A stretch of DNA of 64,000 nucleotides from Candidatus Binatia bacterium (GTDB lineage Bacteria; Desulfobacterota; Binatia; UBA9968): the NCBI GenBank assembly GCA_036504975.1, contig DASXUF010000012.1, positions 1 to 64,000 on the forward strand, read 5' to 3'. Positions 7,587 through 18,573 of the stretch are shown piece by piece. The position numbers and the translations under genes are program-made. Numbering within the stretch: position 1 is the stretch's first letter; the number at the start of each line of letters is the position of its first letter. The notes under the pieces were generated by a model, which saw only the letters and a program-made list of their open reading frames with translations, was not told the origin of the DNA and made no database searches.

Positions 7587-10343
7587 ATGGCTAAAGCAGC
7601 GCCACAGCAGGCGGAAGAGAGGGTCGCCGGGACCGAAACAAAGGTAAGGACCGGGCTCAAGATGGAGCGTTATTTTACACGCGCGGGGGTCGATCCTTAC
7701 GACGAGATCGAGTGGGAGGCGCGCTCCGCGACCATCCTCAATGAAAAGGGCAAGGTTGTCTTCGAACAGGCCAACGTCGAGATCCCCAAGTTCTGGTCGC
7801 AGATGGCGACTAACGTCGTGGTCTCCAAATATTTCCGCGGCCCGCTGGGCAGCCCGCAGCGCGAGCAGAGCGTCCGGCAGTTGATCGGCCGCGTGGTCAA
7901 CACCGTGACCGCGTGGGGGAAGGCCGACGGCTACTTTGCGACGGATGACGACGCCGAGACTTTCGCCGACGAGCTCACGCACATCCTGGTGCAGCAAAAA
8001 GCCTGCTTCAATAGCCCGGTTTGGTTCAACTGCGGCATCGAGGAAAAGCCGCAGTGCTCCGCCTGCTTCATCCTTTCCGTCGACGACACCATGGAATCTA
8101 TTTTGGACTGGTACCGTAAAGAGGGGATCATCTTCAAAGGTGGTTCCGGCTCGGGCGTGAACCTTTCTCGAATCCGCTCCGCGAAGGAACAGCTTGCCGG
8201 CGGCGGGACCGCCTCCGGTCCGGTTTCCTTTATGAAAGCCGCGGACGCTTCCGCCGGCGTCATCAAGTCCGGCGGCAAGACGCGCCGGGCGGCGAAGATG
8301 GTGATTCTCAACGCCGACCACCCCGACATCGAAGAATTCATAAAGTGCAAGGTCGAGGAAGAGAAGAAGGCCTGGGCGCTGATCGAGGCCGGCTACGATT
8401 CGAGCCTCGACGGTCCTGCCTACGGCAGCGTCTTTTTCCAGAACGCCAACAACTCGGTGCGCGTGACGGACGACTTCATGCGGGCCGTGCTGGAGGACCG
8501 CGAATGGAAGACGCGTTTCGTCAAGAACGGCGAGACCTGCGACACTTACAAGGCGCGCGACCTCTTGCGCATGATCGCCGAGGGAACGTACCTCTGCGGC
8601 GATCCGGGTATGCAGTTCGACACGACCATCAACGATTGGCATACCTGCTCCAACACGGGACGGATCAACGCGTCCAACCCGTGCTCGGAGTACATGCACC
8701 TGGACAATTCCGCTTGCAATCTCGCGTCCCTCAACCTGCTCAAGTTCTTGCGCGACGACGGCGGCTTCGATGTCGAATCGTTCCGGCGGACCGTGGATAT
8801 CATCATTCTCGCCCAGGACATCCTGGTCGACAACGCCTCTTATCCGACGCCGGAGATCGGCAAGAACGCTCATAAGTTCCGCGAGCTGGGAATGGGCTAT
8901 GCCAATCTCGGCGCGCTGCTCATGTCGCTCGGTCTTCCGTACGACTCCGATGCGGGGCGGTCGTATGCCGCGGCCATTACTGCTCTAATGTCCGGGGAAG
9001 GCTATCTGCAATCCGCCCGCGCCGCCGGGAGCCTGGAGCCTTTCGAAGGTTATGCGGAGAACCGGCAGCCGGTGCTTCGCGTGCTCAATAAACACCGTTC
9101 GAGCGCCTACAAAATTTCGACCTCGCACGTGCCGTTGGATCTTTTGACCGCGGCGCGCGAGGTGTGGGATCAGACCTGCAAAGAGGCCGAGGCGCACGGG
9201 GTCAAAAATTCCCAGATCTCCGTGCTCGCGCCGACCGGGACCATCGCTTTCATGATGGACTGCGACACCACCGGCGTCGAGCCGGACATCGCGCTGGTGA
9301 AGTACAAGAAACTTGTCGGCGGCGGGCTCTTCAAAATCGTCAACAATACTGTACCGCGCGCGCTCAAGAGACTCGGCTATGACGTCAAGCAGATCCAGGA
9401 GATCATGGAGTATATCGAAGAGCACGAGACGATCGAAGGCGCACCGCACTTGAAGGACGAAGACCTGCCGGTGTTCGACTGCGCCTTCAAGCCGGCCAAC
9501 GGGAGCCGCACGATTCACTACATGGGCCACCTGAGAATGATGGGCGCAGTCCAGCCGTTCATCTCGGGTGCGATCTCGAAGACCATCAACATGCCGAGCG
9601 ACGTCACGGTGGATGAGATCACGCAAGCCTACATCGAGGGATGGAGGCTCGGAGTCAAGGCGGTGGCGATCTACCGCGACGGCTCCAAACGGACGCAGCC
9701 GCTTAATACCTCTAAAGAGGAAAGCAAGGCAGCCAAGGCCGAGGCGAAAGAGTCCCGCCCCTTGAGACGGAAGCTTCCCGACGAGCGCAGATCGTACACC
9801 CACAAATTCGACATCGCCGGCCACGAGGGTTACATCACCGTCGGCATGTACGAAGACGGCCAGCCGGGCGAGATCTTCATCACGATGTCGAAGGAGGGCT
9901 CGACGATCTCGGGCCTGATGGATTCCTTCGCGACCGCGATCTCCATGGCCCTGCAATACGGCGTGCCGCTGAGAGTCCTGGTGGACAAGTTCAGCCACAT
10001 GCGCTTCGAGCCGTCCGGGTTCACCAAGAATCCGAACATCCCGATCGCCAAGTCGATCATGGACTACATCTTCCGCTGGTTGGCGACGAAGTTTCTCGAC
10101 GGCGACGCGCAGCAGGAAGTCGGCGTCGTCAAGGAAAGCGTGGAAGAGGAAGCGGTTCCGGAGAAAAAAGTTGTGCCGCTCACGGCGGCGCCGCGCGGCG
10201 GCGCGCCGGTGACGACGATCAGCAGCGTCACGAGCCTTTATCAGCAGGACGCTCCGCCATGCCCGGACTGCGGCGCGATCATGATTCGGAGCGGCGCCTG
10301 TTACAAGTGCATGAACTGCGGTGCCGTCAGCGGCTGCTCGTGA
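7587..10343 (+). CDS. nrdJ: vitamin B12-dependent ribonucleotide reductase (class II)
   Basis: Adenosylcobalamin-dependent enzyme reducing ribonucleotides to deoxyribonucleotides, usable with or without oxygen. It has about 918 residues from ATG 7587. A GTG 21 bases upstream is also in frame, and both have weak AGGGA-type sites, so the start is uncertain. The sequence contains the class II landmarks KACFNSPVWFN, FKGGSGSGVNLSRIRS, the catalytic SNPCSEYMHLD region, and APTGTIAFMMDCDTTGVEP. After a linker comes a C-terminal TSCPD-type domain and a cysteine-rich zinc ribbon (CPDCG...CYKCMNCG) carrying probable redox thiols. Stand-alone gene with a candidate NrdR-controlled promoter. Confidence 0.95.
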   Translation: MAKAAPQQAEERVAGTETKVRTGLKMERYFTRAGVDPYDEIEWEARSATILNEKGKVVFEQANVEIPKFWSQMATNVVVSKYFRGPLGSPQREQSVRQLIGRVVNTVTAWGKADGYFATDDDAETFADELTHILVQQKACFNSPVWFNCGIEEKPQCSACFILSVDDTMESILDWYRKEGIIFKGGSGSGVNLSRIRSAKEQLAGGGTASGPVSFMKAADASAGVIKSGGKTRRAAKMVILNADHPDIEEFIKCKVEEEKKAWALIEAGYDSSLDGPAYGSVFFQNANNSVRVTDDFMRAVLEDREWKTRFVKNGETCDTYKARDLLRMIAEGTYLCGDPGMQFDTTINDWHTCSNTGRINASNPCSEYMHLDNSACNLASLNLLKFLRDDGGFDVESFRRTVDIIILAQDILVDNASYPTPEIGKNAHKFRELGMGYANLGALLMSLGLPYDSDAGRSYAAAITALMSGEGYLQSARAAGSLEPFEGYAENRQPVLRVLNKHRSSAYKISTSHVPLDLLTAAREVWDQTCKEAEAHGVKNSQISVLAPTGTIAFMMDCDTTGVEPDIALVKYKKLVGGGLFKIVNNTVPRALKRLGYDVKQIQEIMEYIEEHETIEGAPHLKDEDLPVFDCAFKPANGSRTIHYMGHLRMMGAVQPFISGAISKTINMPSDVTVDEITQAYIEGWRLGVKAVAIYRDGSKRTQPLNTSKEESKAAKAEAKESRPLRRKLPDERRSYTHKFDIAGHEGYITVGMYEDGQPGEIFITMSKEGSTISGLMDSFATAISMALQYGVPLRVLVDKFSHMRFEPSGFTKNPNIPIAKSIMDYIFRWLATKFLDGDAQQEVGVVKESVEEEAVPEKKVVPLTAAPRGGAPVTTISSVTSLYQQDAPPCPDCGAIMIRSGACYKCMNCGAVSGCS

Positions 10344-10377
10344 CCTGAGCTTTACAACTCGTTTCACATGGGGTGGG

Positions 10378-10716
10378 ATGGGAGAGGTTAAATCTTTTTG
10401 CGCCAAAGCCTTCGCCGCCGCCAAGCTCTGCAGCTACTGCGGCCGCCGGCTCTCTTTTTTCGGCGGCCGGTTCGATTCGAAAGTCCGGGATTATCTGGTG
10501 CCTCTTTCGAGAGGCGGGATCGATGTCCCGGAGAATATCGTCGCCTCCTGCAAGGAGTGCCAAGCGCTCAAGGGCGACTACCTGAACTATGCGCTTCTCC
10601 CGCTCGATGCCAACCGGCGCCGCGTCATCACCGACGTCAGAAGATACCTCGTGGAGATCAGGCAGCTTGTCGGCACCCGGCCGTCCATCATGGATCTTCC
10701 CGGATCGCGACGATAG
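10378..10716 (+). CDS. HNH-fold zinc protein with substituted catalytic histidine
   Basis: 112-residue protein with an HNH-endonuclease scaffold. It has a first zinc knuckle LCSYCGRR, then DYLVPLSRGG, then PENIVASCKECQALKGDY with the second CxxC. HNH nucleases normally have Asp-His at the DY position. Here GAT TAT replaces GAT CAT, a single-base change that removes the metal-bridging general base. The conserved Asn of PEN is kept. ATG 10378 is preferred to an earlier start that overlaps nrdJ. It is either an inactivated nuclease, a binding-only protein, or a decaying gene. Same strand as nrdJ, 34 bp downstream. Confidence 0.75.
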   Translation: MGEVKSFCAKAFAAAKLCSYCGRRLSFFGGRFDSKVRDYLVPLSRGGIDVPENIVASCKECQALKGDYLNYALLPLDANRRRVITDVRRYLVEIRQLVGTRPSIMDLPGSRR

Positions 10717-10933
10717 CTCCCTAGGGCGGATTTTCGAAGAGAGCGTCGCTCGAGGCGAACCTTTCTGACCGCAGCCGATAGTTCGCTGCCTCGAGGGCCA
10801 CCCGCGCCGACCCCTTATGCTGCCTGCTCCTACGGTTTGCGCCTGACGGAACGTGCACGTCTCTGCGTCTGCGGTCTCCAGGCTCGCCCCTTCGCTCCGT
10901 CCAGCGAGGCGGTTCGCCGCGCAACTATCGTAA
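10717..10933. other. Intergenic sequence without a gene
   Basis: No start-and-RBS-supported reading frame was seen. A stretch at about 10741-10795 shares GCGAACCTTTCTGACCG with the tandem repeat at 22321-22580 and contains an imperfect inverted repeat (CTCGAGGCGAAC against GTTCGCTGCCTCGAG), suggesting a diverged copy of that family. Confidence 0.45.
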
Positions 10934-11073
10934 CCGGCCGACCGGGAGTTTCTCGAAGGGCCGATGCGTGGGACGAAGTGGATCAGGCGTAATTCAAGAT
11001 TTCTCGTAGCATTCTCGTGCCGCGTTGCACAGACGTATCGCATCGGCCTGGAGGGAGACTCTCGGTCGGGCTG
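10934..11073. repeat. MITE-like element copy A with 35-bp terminal inverted repeats
   Basis: The left end (10934-10968) and the reverse complement of the right end (11039-11073) match at most positions, including GACCG, GAG and GGCCGATGCG. The whole element, read on the minus strand, is closely similar to the copy at 45891-46046. Shared blocks include GCGATACGTCTGTG, CGCGGCACGAGA and CGTCCCACGCATCGGCCC. No protein is encoded. The retropepsin gene ends 38 bp further on. Confidence 0.8.
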
Positions 11074-11111
11074 ATGGCAGGTGAGACTTTGTGAGCAGCC
11101 TGCTAGGCGGG

Positions 11112-11708
11112 TTATTTCTTTTCCAGATAGATCACGCCGTTCTTATTGTCGATCTCGACGCGGAACTGGCTTAAGAAATTGAGTCCGAGCAGGCCGGCGA
11201 TGCCGGGATCGGGGAAGACGTCGTGGACCGCGACCTTGAGATCTTTTAACCCCAGCCCGCCGAGATCCAATGAGCCGACGTTGACCAGCGGCGCTTCGAT
11301 GACGCCGTTGGCCGTCTGAAGCGCGATCACCCCGGAAGCGTTATCCAGATTTAATTCCAACTGCTTCGCAGTCGCCTGTGAGATCGTCGTATAGCTGGCG
11401 CCGGTATCGACGACGAACTTCGCCGCCGCCTTCTCGTTGAGCATCGCCTGCACGACCATCAGCTCGCCCTGCTTGTGGAACTTTACCGAGGCCTTGTCGG
11501 CGGAGGTCGGCGCGGGAAGGGGCCGGCTGCCGGTTGGGATTCGCGTCGCTGTGGCGCGGAATTTCTGCGGCACGTTTTTCAGGCTGTCGGTGAAATGGAC
11601 GACTCCCTTCTCGTCCATCCAGCGGATGATCTCCGCGGCCCTTGAAGCGCCGGCCGAGAGAAATAACGCCGCGATCATGATAACAAAGAGTCCGCACAGC
11701 CGTTTCAT
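11112..11708 (-). CDS. retropepsin-like aspartic protease with N-terminal DUF4124 segment
   Basis: 198-residue exported protein. A signal peptide covers residues 1-24 (MKRLCGLFVIMIAALFLSAG, then ASRA). A short DUF4124-like motif follows (IIRWMDEKGVVHFTDSLKNVP), then a clan AA aspartic protease domain with the catalytic DTGAS at 101-105 and a second conserved block GLLGLNFLSQFRVEID. A single active-site motif means it probably acts as a retropepsin-type dimer in the periplasm. Substrate unknown. It has no co-directional neighbour within 400 bp on either side, so it appears to be monocistronic. Confidence 0.85.
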   Translation of the reverse strand: MKRLCGLFVIMIAALFLSAGASRAAEIIRWMDEKGVVHFTDSLKNVPQKFRATATRIPTGSRPLPAPTSADKASVKFHKQGELMVVQAMLNEKAAAKFVVDTGASYTTISQATAKQLELNLDNASGVIALQTANGVIEAPLVNVGSLDLGGLGLKDLKVAVHDVFPDPGIAGLLGLNFLSQFRVEIDNKNGVIYLEKK

Positions 11709-11782
11709 GTCTGGATGAATTTAGCACAGAGCACCGCCCATAAAAAACGTCTTTGTGCAGCGCCGCCTTTCACAAAATTTTG

Positions 11783-11840
11783 TCGGGGCGACCCGCCGTG
11801 GTCGCCCGCAAAAAGGGCAGGCACAGAGGCCTGCCCCTAC
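11783..11840. repeat. Double-hairpin GGGGCGACCC repeat, copy 1
   Basis: Two adjacent stem-loops, GGGGCGACC(C)..GTGGTCGCCC and GGGCAGGCAC..GGCCTGCCCCTAC. The same double structure, with only a few differences, recurs at 63012-63069. It is an intergenic repeat upstream of rpsO and lies between a minus-strand gene and a plus-strand gene. Confidence 0.8.
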
Positions 11841-11962
11841 ATAGACATGTCGTGGCGTTAAATTGAACCACTACCGGCGATTCTACTGCTTTACAAGGAT
11901 ATGTGAGTATGGTAGATCAATAACAACTAAATCAAGAAAGAGAGATGATGAACGGAGGACAG

Positions 11963-12232
11963 ATGGGGATTGCTCAGCCGCAGCGAAAAGAAGTTATTGA
12001 GCAGTTCAGACTCCATCAGACCGACACTGGCTCCCCTGAAGTCCAGGTTGCACTGTTGAGCCAGCGGATCGATCACCTTACGGAGCATTTCAAGCTCCAC
12101 GTCAAGGATCACCACTCCCGCCGTGGTCTCCTCAAGCTGGTAGGGCAGAGGAGACGCCTTCTCGATTATCTCAGGAAGAACGACTACGAGAGATATCGAA
12201 GTTTGATCCAACGGTTGGGCATCAGGAAGTAG
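11963..12232 (+). CDS. rpsO: 30S ribosomal protein S15
   Basis: Small-subunit protein that binds 16S rRNA early in assembly and helps form intersubunit bridges. From ATG 11963 it is 89 residues, the normal S15 length, beginning [15 protein letters not shown]. The signature [23 protein letters not shown] and the [22 protein letters not shown] block are complete. GGAGG lies immediately upstream, and two earlier ATGs would add six residues. It precedes pnp as in many bacteria. In E. coli S15 autoregulates through its leader, but no equivalent structure was demonstrated here. Confidence 0.97.
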   Translation: MGIAQPQRKEVIEQFRLHQTDTGSPEVQVALLSQRIDHLTEHFKLHVKDHHSRRGLLKLVGQRRRLLDYLRKNDYERYRSLIQRLGIRK

Positions 12233-12306
12233 TGGCTCAGGCTGAGATCCCTCCTCCCGTCCGGTCGCCCTTAAAGCTCCTCCCGTTCACCTAGAAGGGT
12301 CCAATC

Positions 12307-14400
<2,094 letters not shown>

Positions 14401-14424
14401 TAGAACCGACGTATTTTCTTTTAA

Positions 14425-15699
14425 ATGTTTAAAAAGACCGTTCTCGACAACGGCATTCGCATCCTCACCCGCGAGATGCCGGATGCGCGCTCCGTCAGCT
14501 TGGGAATCTGGGTAGAGAACGGCTCGCGCCACGAATCGCGCCAGCAGAACGGCATCTCGCACTTTCTCGAGCACCTCTATTTCAAGGGCACGGAGCGGCG
14601 CAACGCGACCCAAATCGCCGAGGAGATGGACTCCGTCGGCGGCGTGCTCAACGCCTTTACCGCCAAGGAGTACACCTGCTACTACGTCAAGGTGCTGGAC
14701 GAGAACCTGTCCCTGGCCGTCGATCTGCTCGCCGATATTTTTCTCCACTCGGTTTTCGACCCGGAGGAGATCGAGCGCGAGAGAACGGTGATCCTGCAGG
14801 AGATCTCGCAGTCCGAAGACACGCCCGACGATTACGTGCACGATCTTTTCAGCCTGGATTTTTTTCCCGATCACCCGTTGGGGCGGCCGATCTGCGGCGA
14901 CGCGGCCACCGTCGGCAACATGCATCGGGACGATTTTCTAAACTTCGTCCGCGAGCGTTATCTTCCCGGCCGGGTGATCGTCGCGGCCGCCGGCCACCTG
15001 AGCCATGAATATCTCGCGGCGGAGATGAGCCGGAGGTTAGGGGTGGTCCAAAGTGCCGAATCCAAAATCGAAAATCTAAAATCTAAAATCGAGGGCTCTC
15101 CCAAGCTTCAGGCCGGTATTTTCCAGCACGCAAAGGCCTTGGAACAGGTCCATCTATGCTTCGGCGTCGGCGCGATCCACCAGTCGCATCCGAAGCGCTA
15201 CGCCGCCTATGTCCTCAACACCATTCTCGGCGGCGGCATGAGCTCCCGTTTGTTCCAGGAGATCCGCGAGAAGCGCGGCAAAGCATACTCGGTTTACTCC
15301 TTTCTTTCCTCATATCGGGACGTCGGGTATCTGGGGATTTACGCCGGCACGAGCCTCGACTGGACGGAAGAAGTCGTCGAGCTGATTCTCAGCGAGATGA
15401 AGCGGATGGGCGCGGGCAATATCCGCAACGAAGAAATCGAGCGGACGAAAAGCCAATTGGTCGGCAACATGATCCTGGGACTCGAGAGCTCAGACTCCTG
15501 GATGAGCCATATCGCCAAGGACGAGATCTATTTCGGCAAAGCCAACTCTTTGGAGGACATCATCCAGGGAGTTCGCTCCGTGTCGCGCGAGGAGGTCGTC
15601 GGGCTCGCCGCATCTATTTTACGGCCCGAGGCTATGGCGCTCACGCTCCTGGGCGACATCGATAAGAAAAAACTGGACCTGAGCAGCGCATTCCATTAG
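14425..15699 (+). CDS. M16 family zinc metallopeptidase (processing-peptidase-like)
   Basis: Insulinase/mitochondrial-processing-peptidase type protease. The inverted zinc motif HFLEH is at residues 46-50 with the distal glutamate in [17 protein letters not shown]. The inactive C-terminal domain has the usual R/Y motif region ([23 protein letters not shown] split across 272-295). At 424 residues it fits the PqqL/YmxG class often found after pnp. Residues about 211-224 ([13 protein letters not shown]) come from an AT-rich intergenic repeat that has inserted in frame between the two domains, where a linker can tolerate it. Substrate unknown. Confidence 0.92.
   Translation: MFKKTVLDNGIRILTREMPDARSVSLGIWVENGSRHESRQQNGISHFLEHLYFKGTERRNATQIAEEMDSVGGVLNAFTAKEYTCYYVKVLDENLSLAVDLLADIFLHSVFDPEEIERERTVILQEISQSEDTPDDYVHDLFSLDFFPDHPLGRPICGDAATVGNMHRDDFLNFVRERYLPGRVIVAAAGHLSHEYLAAEMSRRLGVVQSAESKIENLKSKIEGSPKLQAGIFQHAKALEQVHLCFGVGAIHQSHPKRYAAYVLNTILGGGMSSRLFQEIREKRGKAYSVYSFLSSYRDVGYLGIYAGTSLDWTEEVVELILSEMKRMGAGNIRNEEIERTKSQLVGNMILGLESSDSWMSHIAKDEIYFGKANSLEDIIQGVRSVSREEVVGLAASILRPEAMALTLLGDIDKKKLDLSSAFH
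15058..15093 (+). repeat. AT-rich AAAATC repeat inserted in frame inside the M16 peptidase gene
   Basis: The DNA reads as tandem variants of TCCAAAATCGAAAATCTAAA and translates as [10 protein letters not shown]. Similar AT-rich strings occur between genes at about 6405-6432 and 16255-16305. Its base composition is strikingly unlike the surrounding GC-rich coding sequence, and its length keeps the frame open. Confidence 0.75.
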
Positions 15700-15754
15700 G
15701 ATAATAGCGGGAGATGGACATCATCTCTCGCTTTCCGATTTCATTTTCTTTCAT

Positions 15755-16210
15755 ATGGAGGAGGTCCGGATTCAAATCAAGCGTGTGCGCACGCGGGAGG
15801 AAGAGTTTTCCCTTCCGGCCTATATGACCGAAGGCTCGGTAGGAATGGACCTCGGGGCGGACCTGGATGAGGATTTGATCCTTCAGCCGCTGGCGCGCGC
15901 GTTGATCCCGACCGGCATTGCGGTAGCCTTGCCGCTCGGCTTCGAGGCCCAGATTCGGCCGCGCAGCGGCTTGGCGCTGCGTGACGGGGTCACTCTCGTC
16001 AATAGTCCGGGAACGATCGATTCCGACTATCGCGGCGAGATTCAGTTGATCGCCATCAATCTGGGAAAAGAGCCGGTCGTCATTCGCCGCGGCCAGCGGG
16101 TCGCGCAGATGATCGTGCAGCGCGTCTGCAGAGTGAAGTGGCAGGAGGTCGAGGAACTGCCGGCCTCGGAGAGACAAGGAGGCGGGTTCGGCCACACGGA
16201 TAAAAAATAA
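15755..16210 (+). CDS. dut: deoxyuridine 5'-triphosphate nucleotidohydrolase (dUTPase)
   Basis: Trimeric dUTPase, hydrolysing dUTP to dUMP and pyrophosphate to keep uracil out of DNA and supply thymidylate synthesis. All five motifs are present: GSVGMDLGA (I), [10 protein letters not shown] (II), [11 protein letters not shown] (III, with the catalytic Asp), [10 protein letters not shown] (IV) and the C-terminal arm RQGGGFGHT (V). At 151 residues the length is normal. It lies 55 bp after the M16 gene and about 100 bp before purB on the same strand. Confidence 0.96.
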   Translation: MEEVRIQIKRVRTREEEFSLPAYMTEGSVGMDLGADLDEDLILQPLARALIPTGIAVALPLGFEAQIRPRSGLALRDGVTLVNSPGTIDSDYRGEIQLIAINLGKEPVVIRRGQRVAQMIVQRVCRVKWQEVEELPASERQGGGFGHTDKK

Positions 16211-16313
16211 TGTTGAGTTTTTGATTTTGAATATTTTGAATGTTAAATTTCAAAAAAGAACTCCGATAAGTCAAAACTCAAAATTCATAATTCGAAATTC
16301 GGGTTTGAACCAG

Positions 16314-17603
16314 ATGATTGCACGTTATACTCGACCTGAGATGGGCCGGATCTGGACCGAGGAAAACCAGTTTCAGAAATGGCTCGAAGTTGAGGTGCTA
16401 GCTACAGAAGCGCTGGCCGAGCTTGGACAGGTGCCAAAGAGCGCCGCCGCACGCATCCGAAAAAAGGCCCGCTTCAACGTCGCGCGCATCCGCAAGATCG
16501 AGGCGGAGGTCAAGCACGAGACGATCGCGTTTCTAAGCTCGGTGGCGGAGTACGTCGGCGGCGACGCGCGCTACATCCACGTCGGGATGACTTCCTCGGA
16601 CGTGATCGACACGGCGTTTGCGTTGCAGCTCAAGGAAGCGTCCGCCATTCTCATCGAGGACGTCAAAGATCTGATCAAAATACTGCGGCGCCAGGCATTC
16701 AAATACAAAAACGTTCCGATGATCGGCCGCACGCACGGCGTCCACGCCGAGCCCATCACGTTCGGACTCAAGCTCGCGCTGTGGCACGAGGAGATGAAGC
16801 GCAACCTGGAGCGCTTGCAGAGCGCCGCCGCCGAGGTCAGCGTCGGCAAGATTTCCGGCGCGGTGGGAACTTTCGCCCAGATCTCGCCCAAGGTCGAAGC
16901 TTACGTCTGCCGGAAGAGCGGTCTCAAGGCCGCGCCGGTCTCGAATCAGATCATCCAGCGCGACCGCCACGCGGTTTTCTTCGCCACATTGGCCGTCATC
17001 GCCGGCTCCCTCGAAAAATTCGCCGTCGAAATTCGCCACCTGCAGCGGACCGAGGTCCAAGAGGCGGAGGAGCCATTCACGGCCGGGCAAAAAGGCTCGT
17101 CGGCCATGCCGCACAAGAGAAACCCGGTGCTGTCGGAAAATATTTCCGGCCTTGCACGGCTCATGCGCTCCTACGCCATGGCCGCGCTCGAAGACATAGC
17201 GCTGTGGCACGAGCGCGACATCAGCCATTCCTCGGTCGAGCGCGTGATCGCGCCCGACGCCACGATCCTGCTCGACTACATGCTCGGCCGGATCGCCTAC
17301 GTGCTCGGCGATCTCGCCGTCTATCCGGAAAACATGAGGCGCAACCTCCAGAAGAGCGGCGGCGCGATTTTTTCCGAGCGGGTCTTGCTTCGATTGGTCG
17401 ATAAAGGCATCGCGCGCGACCGGGCCTACCGCATGGTCCAGCGCCACGCGCTCAAAGTCGGCAAAGAGGGCGGCGATCTGAAGCGTGAGTTAATGGGCGA
17501 TCCGGAGATCCGGCGCTATCTCTCCGCCCGCGAGATCGAGGACAGCCTGGACTTGAAGCACTATCTCAAGAACGTCGATACGATCTTCAAACGGGTGTTT
17601 TAA
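16314..17603 (+). CDS. purB: adenylosuccinate lyase
   Basis: Catalyses two fumarate-releasing steps of purine synthesis (SAICAR to AICAR, and adenylosuccinate to AMP). ATG 16314 gives 429 residues beginning MIARYTRPEMGRIWTEENQF, the normal N-terminus of this family. An earlier frame extension encodes only the AT-rich spacer and is rejected. The fumarase/aspartase signature SSAMPHKRNP and the TSSDVIDTA and GRTHG motifs are intact. It leads the contiguous purB-purS-purQ-purL-purF block. The preceding 100 bp are AT-rich simple repeat (GAATATTTTGAATG, AAAATTCATAATTCG). Confidence 0.96.
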   Translation: MIARYTRPEMGRIWTEENQFQKWLEVEVLATEALAELGQVPKSAAARIRKKARFNVARIRKIEAEVKHETIAFLSSVAEYVGGDARYIHVGMTSSDVIDTAFALQLKEASAILIEDVKDLIKILRRQAFKYKNVPMIGRTHGVHAEPITFGLKLALWHEEMKRNLERLQSAAAEVSVGKISGAVGTFAQISPKVEAYVCRKSGLKAAPVSNQIIQRDRHAVFFATLAVIAGSLEKFAVEIRHLQRTEVQEAEEPFTAGQKGSSAMPHKRNPVLSENISGLARLMRSYAMAALEDIALWHERDISHSSVERVIAPDATILLDYMLGRIAYVLGDLAVYPENMRRNLQKSGGAIFSERVLLRLVDKGIARDRAYRMVQRHALKVGKEGGDLKRELMGDPEIRRYLSAREIEDSLDLKHYLKNVDTIFKRVF

Positions 17604-17609
17604 CCGATC

Positions 17610-17852
17610 ATGCGTGTTAAAATTTTTATCTCGTTCAAGGACGGCGTGCTGGACCCGCAGGGCAAGGCGGTCGAAAGATCGCTGCACACGCTCGGCTACG
17701 GCGAGGTCCGGGACGTGAGGATGGGAAAATATCTCGAGATCGAGCTGGAGGCCGCTGCGCGCGAGACGGCGGAGGCGCGCGTGCGCGAGATGTGCGACAA
17801 GCTGCTCGCCAATCCCGTGATCGAGGATTATAGATTCGAAATTCAGGAGTAA
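17610..17852 (+). CDS. purS: phosphoribosylformylglycinamidine synthase subunit PurS
   Basis: Small subunit of the three-part FGAM synthase, needed to channel ammonia from PurQ to PurL. 80 residues beginning [21 protein letters not shown], with the typical [20 protein letters not shown] and [13 protein letters not shown]. It starts 7 bp after purB, and purQ starts 5 bp after its stop. The short form of PurL encoded downstream requires this subunit, so gene content is self-consistent. Confidence 0.95.
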   Translation: MRVKIFISFKDGVLDPQGKAVERSLHTLGYGEVRDVRMGKYLEIELEAAARETAEARVREMCDKLLANPVIEDYRFEIQE

Positions 17853-17856
17853 TGCT

Positions 17857-18573
17857 ATGCGCTGGGGAGTGATCGTGTTTCCCGGATCGTGCGACGACCA
17901 CGACGTCTACGACTGCCTGAAGCGCGTGCTCAAGCAAAAGGTCGAGTTTCTCTGGCACAAGGACCGTCTCAACCGCAACATCGACTGCGTCGTGTTGCCG
18001 GGCGGGTTTTCCTACGGCGATTATCTCCGCTGCGGCGCGATGGGCCGCTTCTCGCCGATCATGCGGGACGTGATCGAGTTCGCCGGCCGCGGCGGACTCG
18101 TGCTCGGCATCTGTAACGGCTTTCAAACCCTCTGCGAGGCCGGCCTCCTTCCCGGAGCGCTCGTGCGCAACGCGTCGCTCCAATTTGTCTGCCGGCCGGT
18201 TTATCTCCGCGTCGAAGAGACCGACACGCCGTTTACCTCGGCGGCGAAAAAAGGACAGCTCTTGAAGCTTCCCGTGAAGCACGGCGAGGGCTGCTACTAC
18301 GCGGACGATGTCACGCTCAAGCGCCTCAATAAAAACCGCCAGGTCCTGGTTCGTTACGTGGATGCCAAAGGCCGGCCGACGCCCGCCGCGAACCCCAACG
18401 GATCCATCGATAATATTGCCGGCGTCTGCAACGAGGGACGAAACGTATTCGGACTGATGCCGCATCCGGAGGACGCGAGCGAGAAAATCCTCGGCAGCGA
18501 GGATGGACTCAAAATCTTTTCTTCGATCGCCGCCGCGGGCGGCAAGCGCGAGAAGAAGGCATGGGCCGGGTAG
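17857..18573 (+). CDS. purQ: phosphoribosylformylglycinamidine synthase subunit PurQ
   Basis: Class I glutamine amidotransferase subunit that releases ammonia for FGAM formation. The nucleophile is Cys86 in [10 protein letters not shown], with the catalytic His-Glu pair in [10 protein letters not shown] near the C-terminus. The oxyanion region [15 protein letters not shown] is also typical. 238 residues. The last 13 bp overlap the start of purL, so translational coupling is likely. Forms a complex with PurS and PurL. Confidence 0.96.
   Translation: MRWGVIVFPGSCDDHDVYDCLKRVLKQKVEFLWHKDRLNRNIDCVVLPGGFSYGDYLRCGAMGRFSPIMRDVIEFAGRGGLVLGICNGFQTLCEAGLLPGALVRNASLQFVCRPVYLRVEETDTPFTSAAKKGQLLKLPVKHGEGCYYADDVTLKRLNKNRQVLVRYVDAKGRPTPAANPNGSIDNIAGVCNEGRNVFGLMPHPEDASEKILGSEDGLKIFSSIAAAGGKREKKAWAG

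Noticed and set aside
8985..10424. 479-codon open frame antisense to nrdJ
   Set aside because: Arg/His-rich shadow with no start support, opposite to a firmly identified gene.
16221..16313. N-terminal extension of purB
   Set aside because: The added residues translate an AT-rich simple repeat, while MIARYTRPEM is the standard purB N-terminus.
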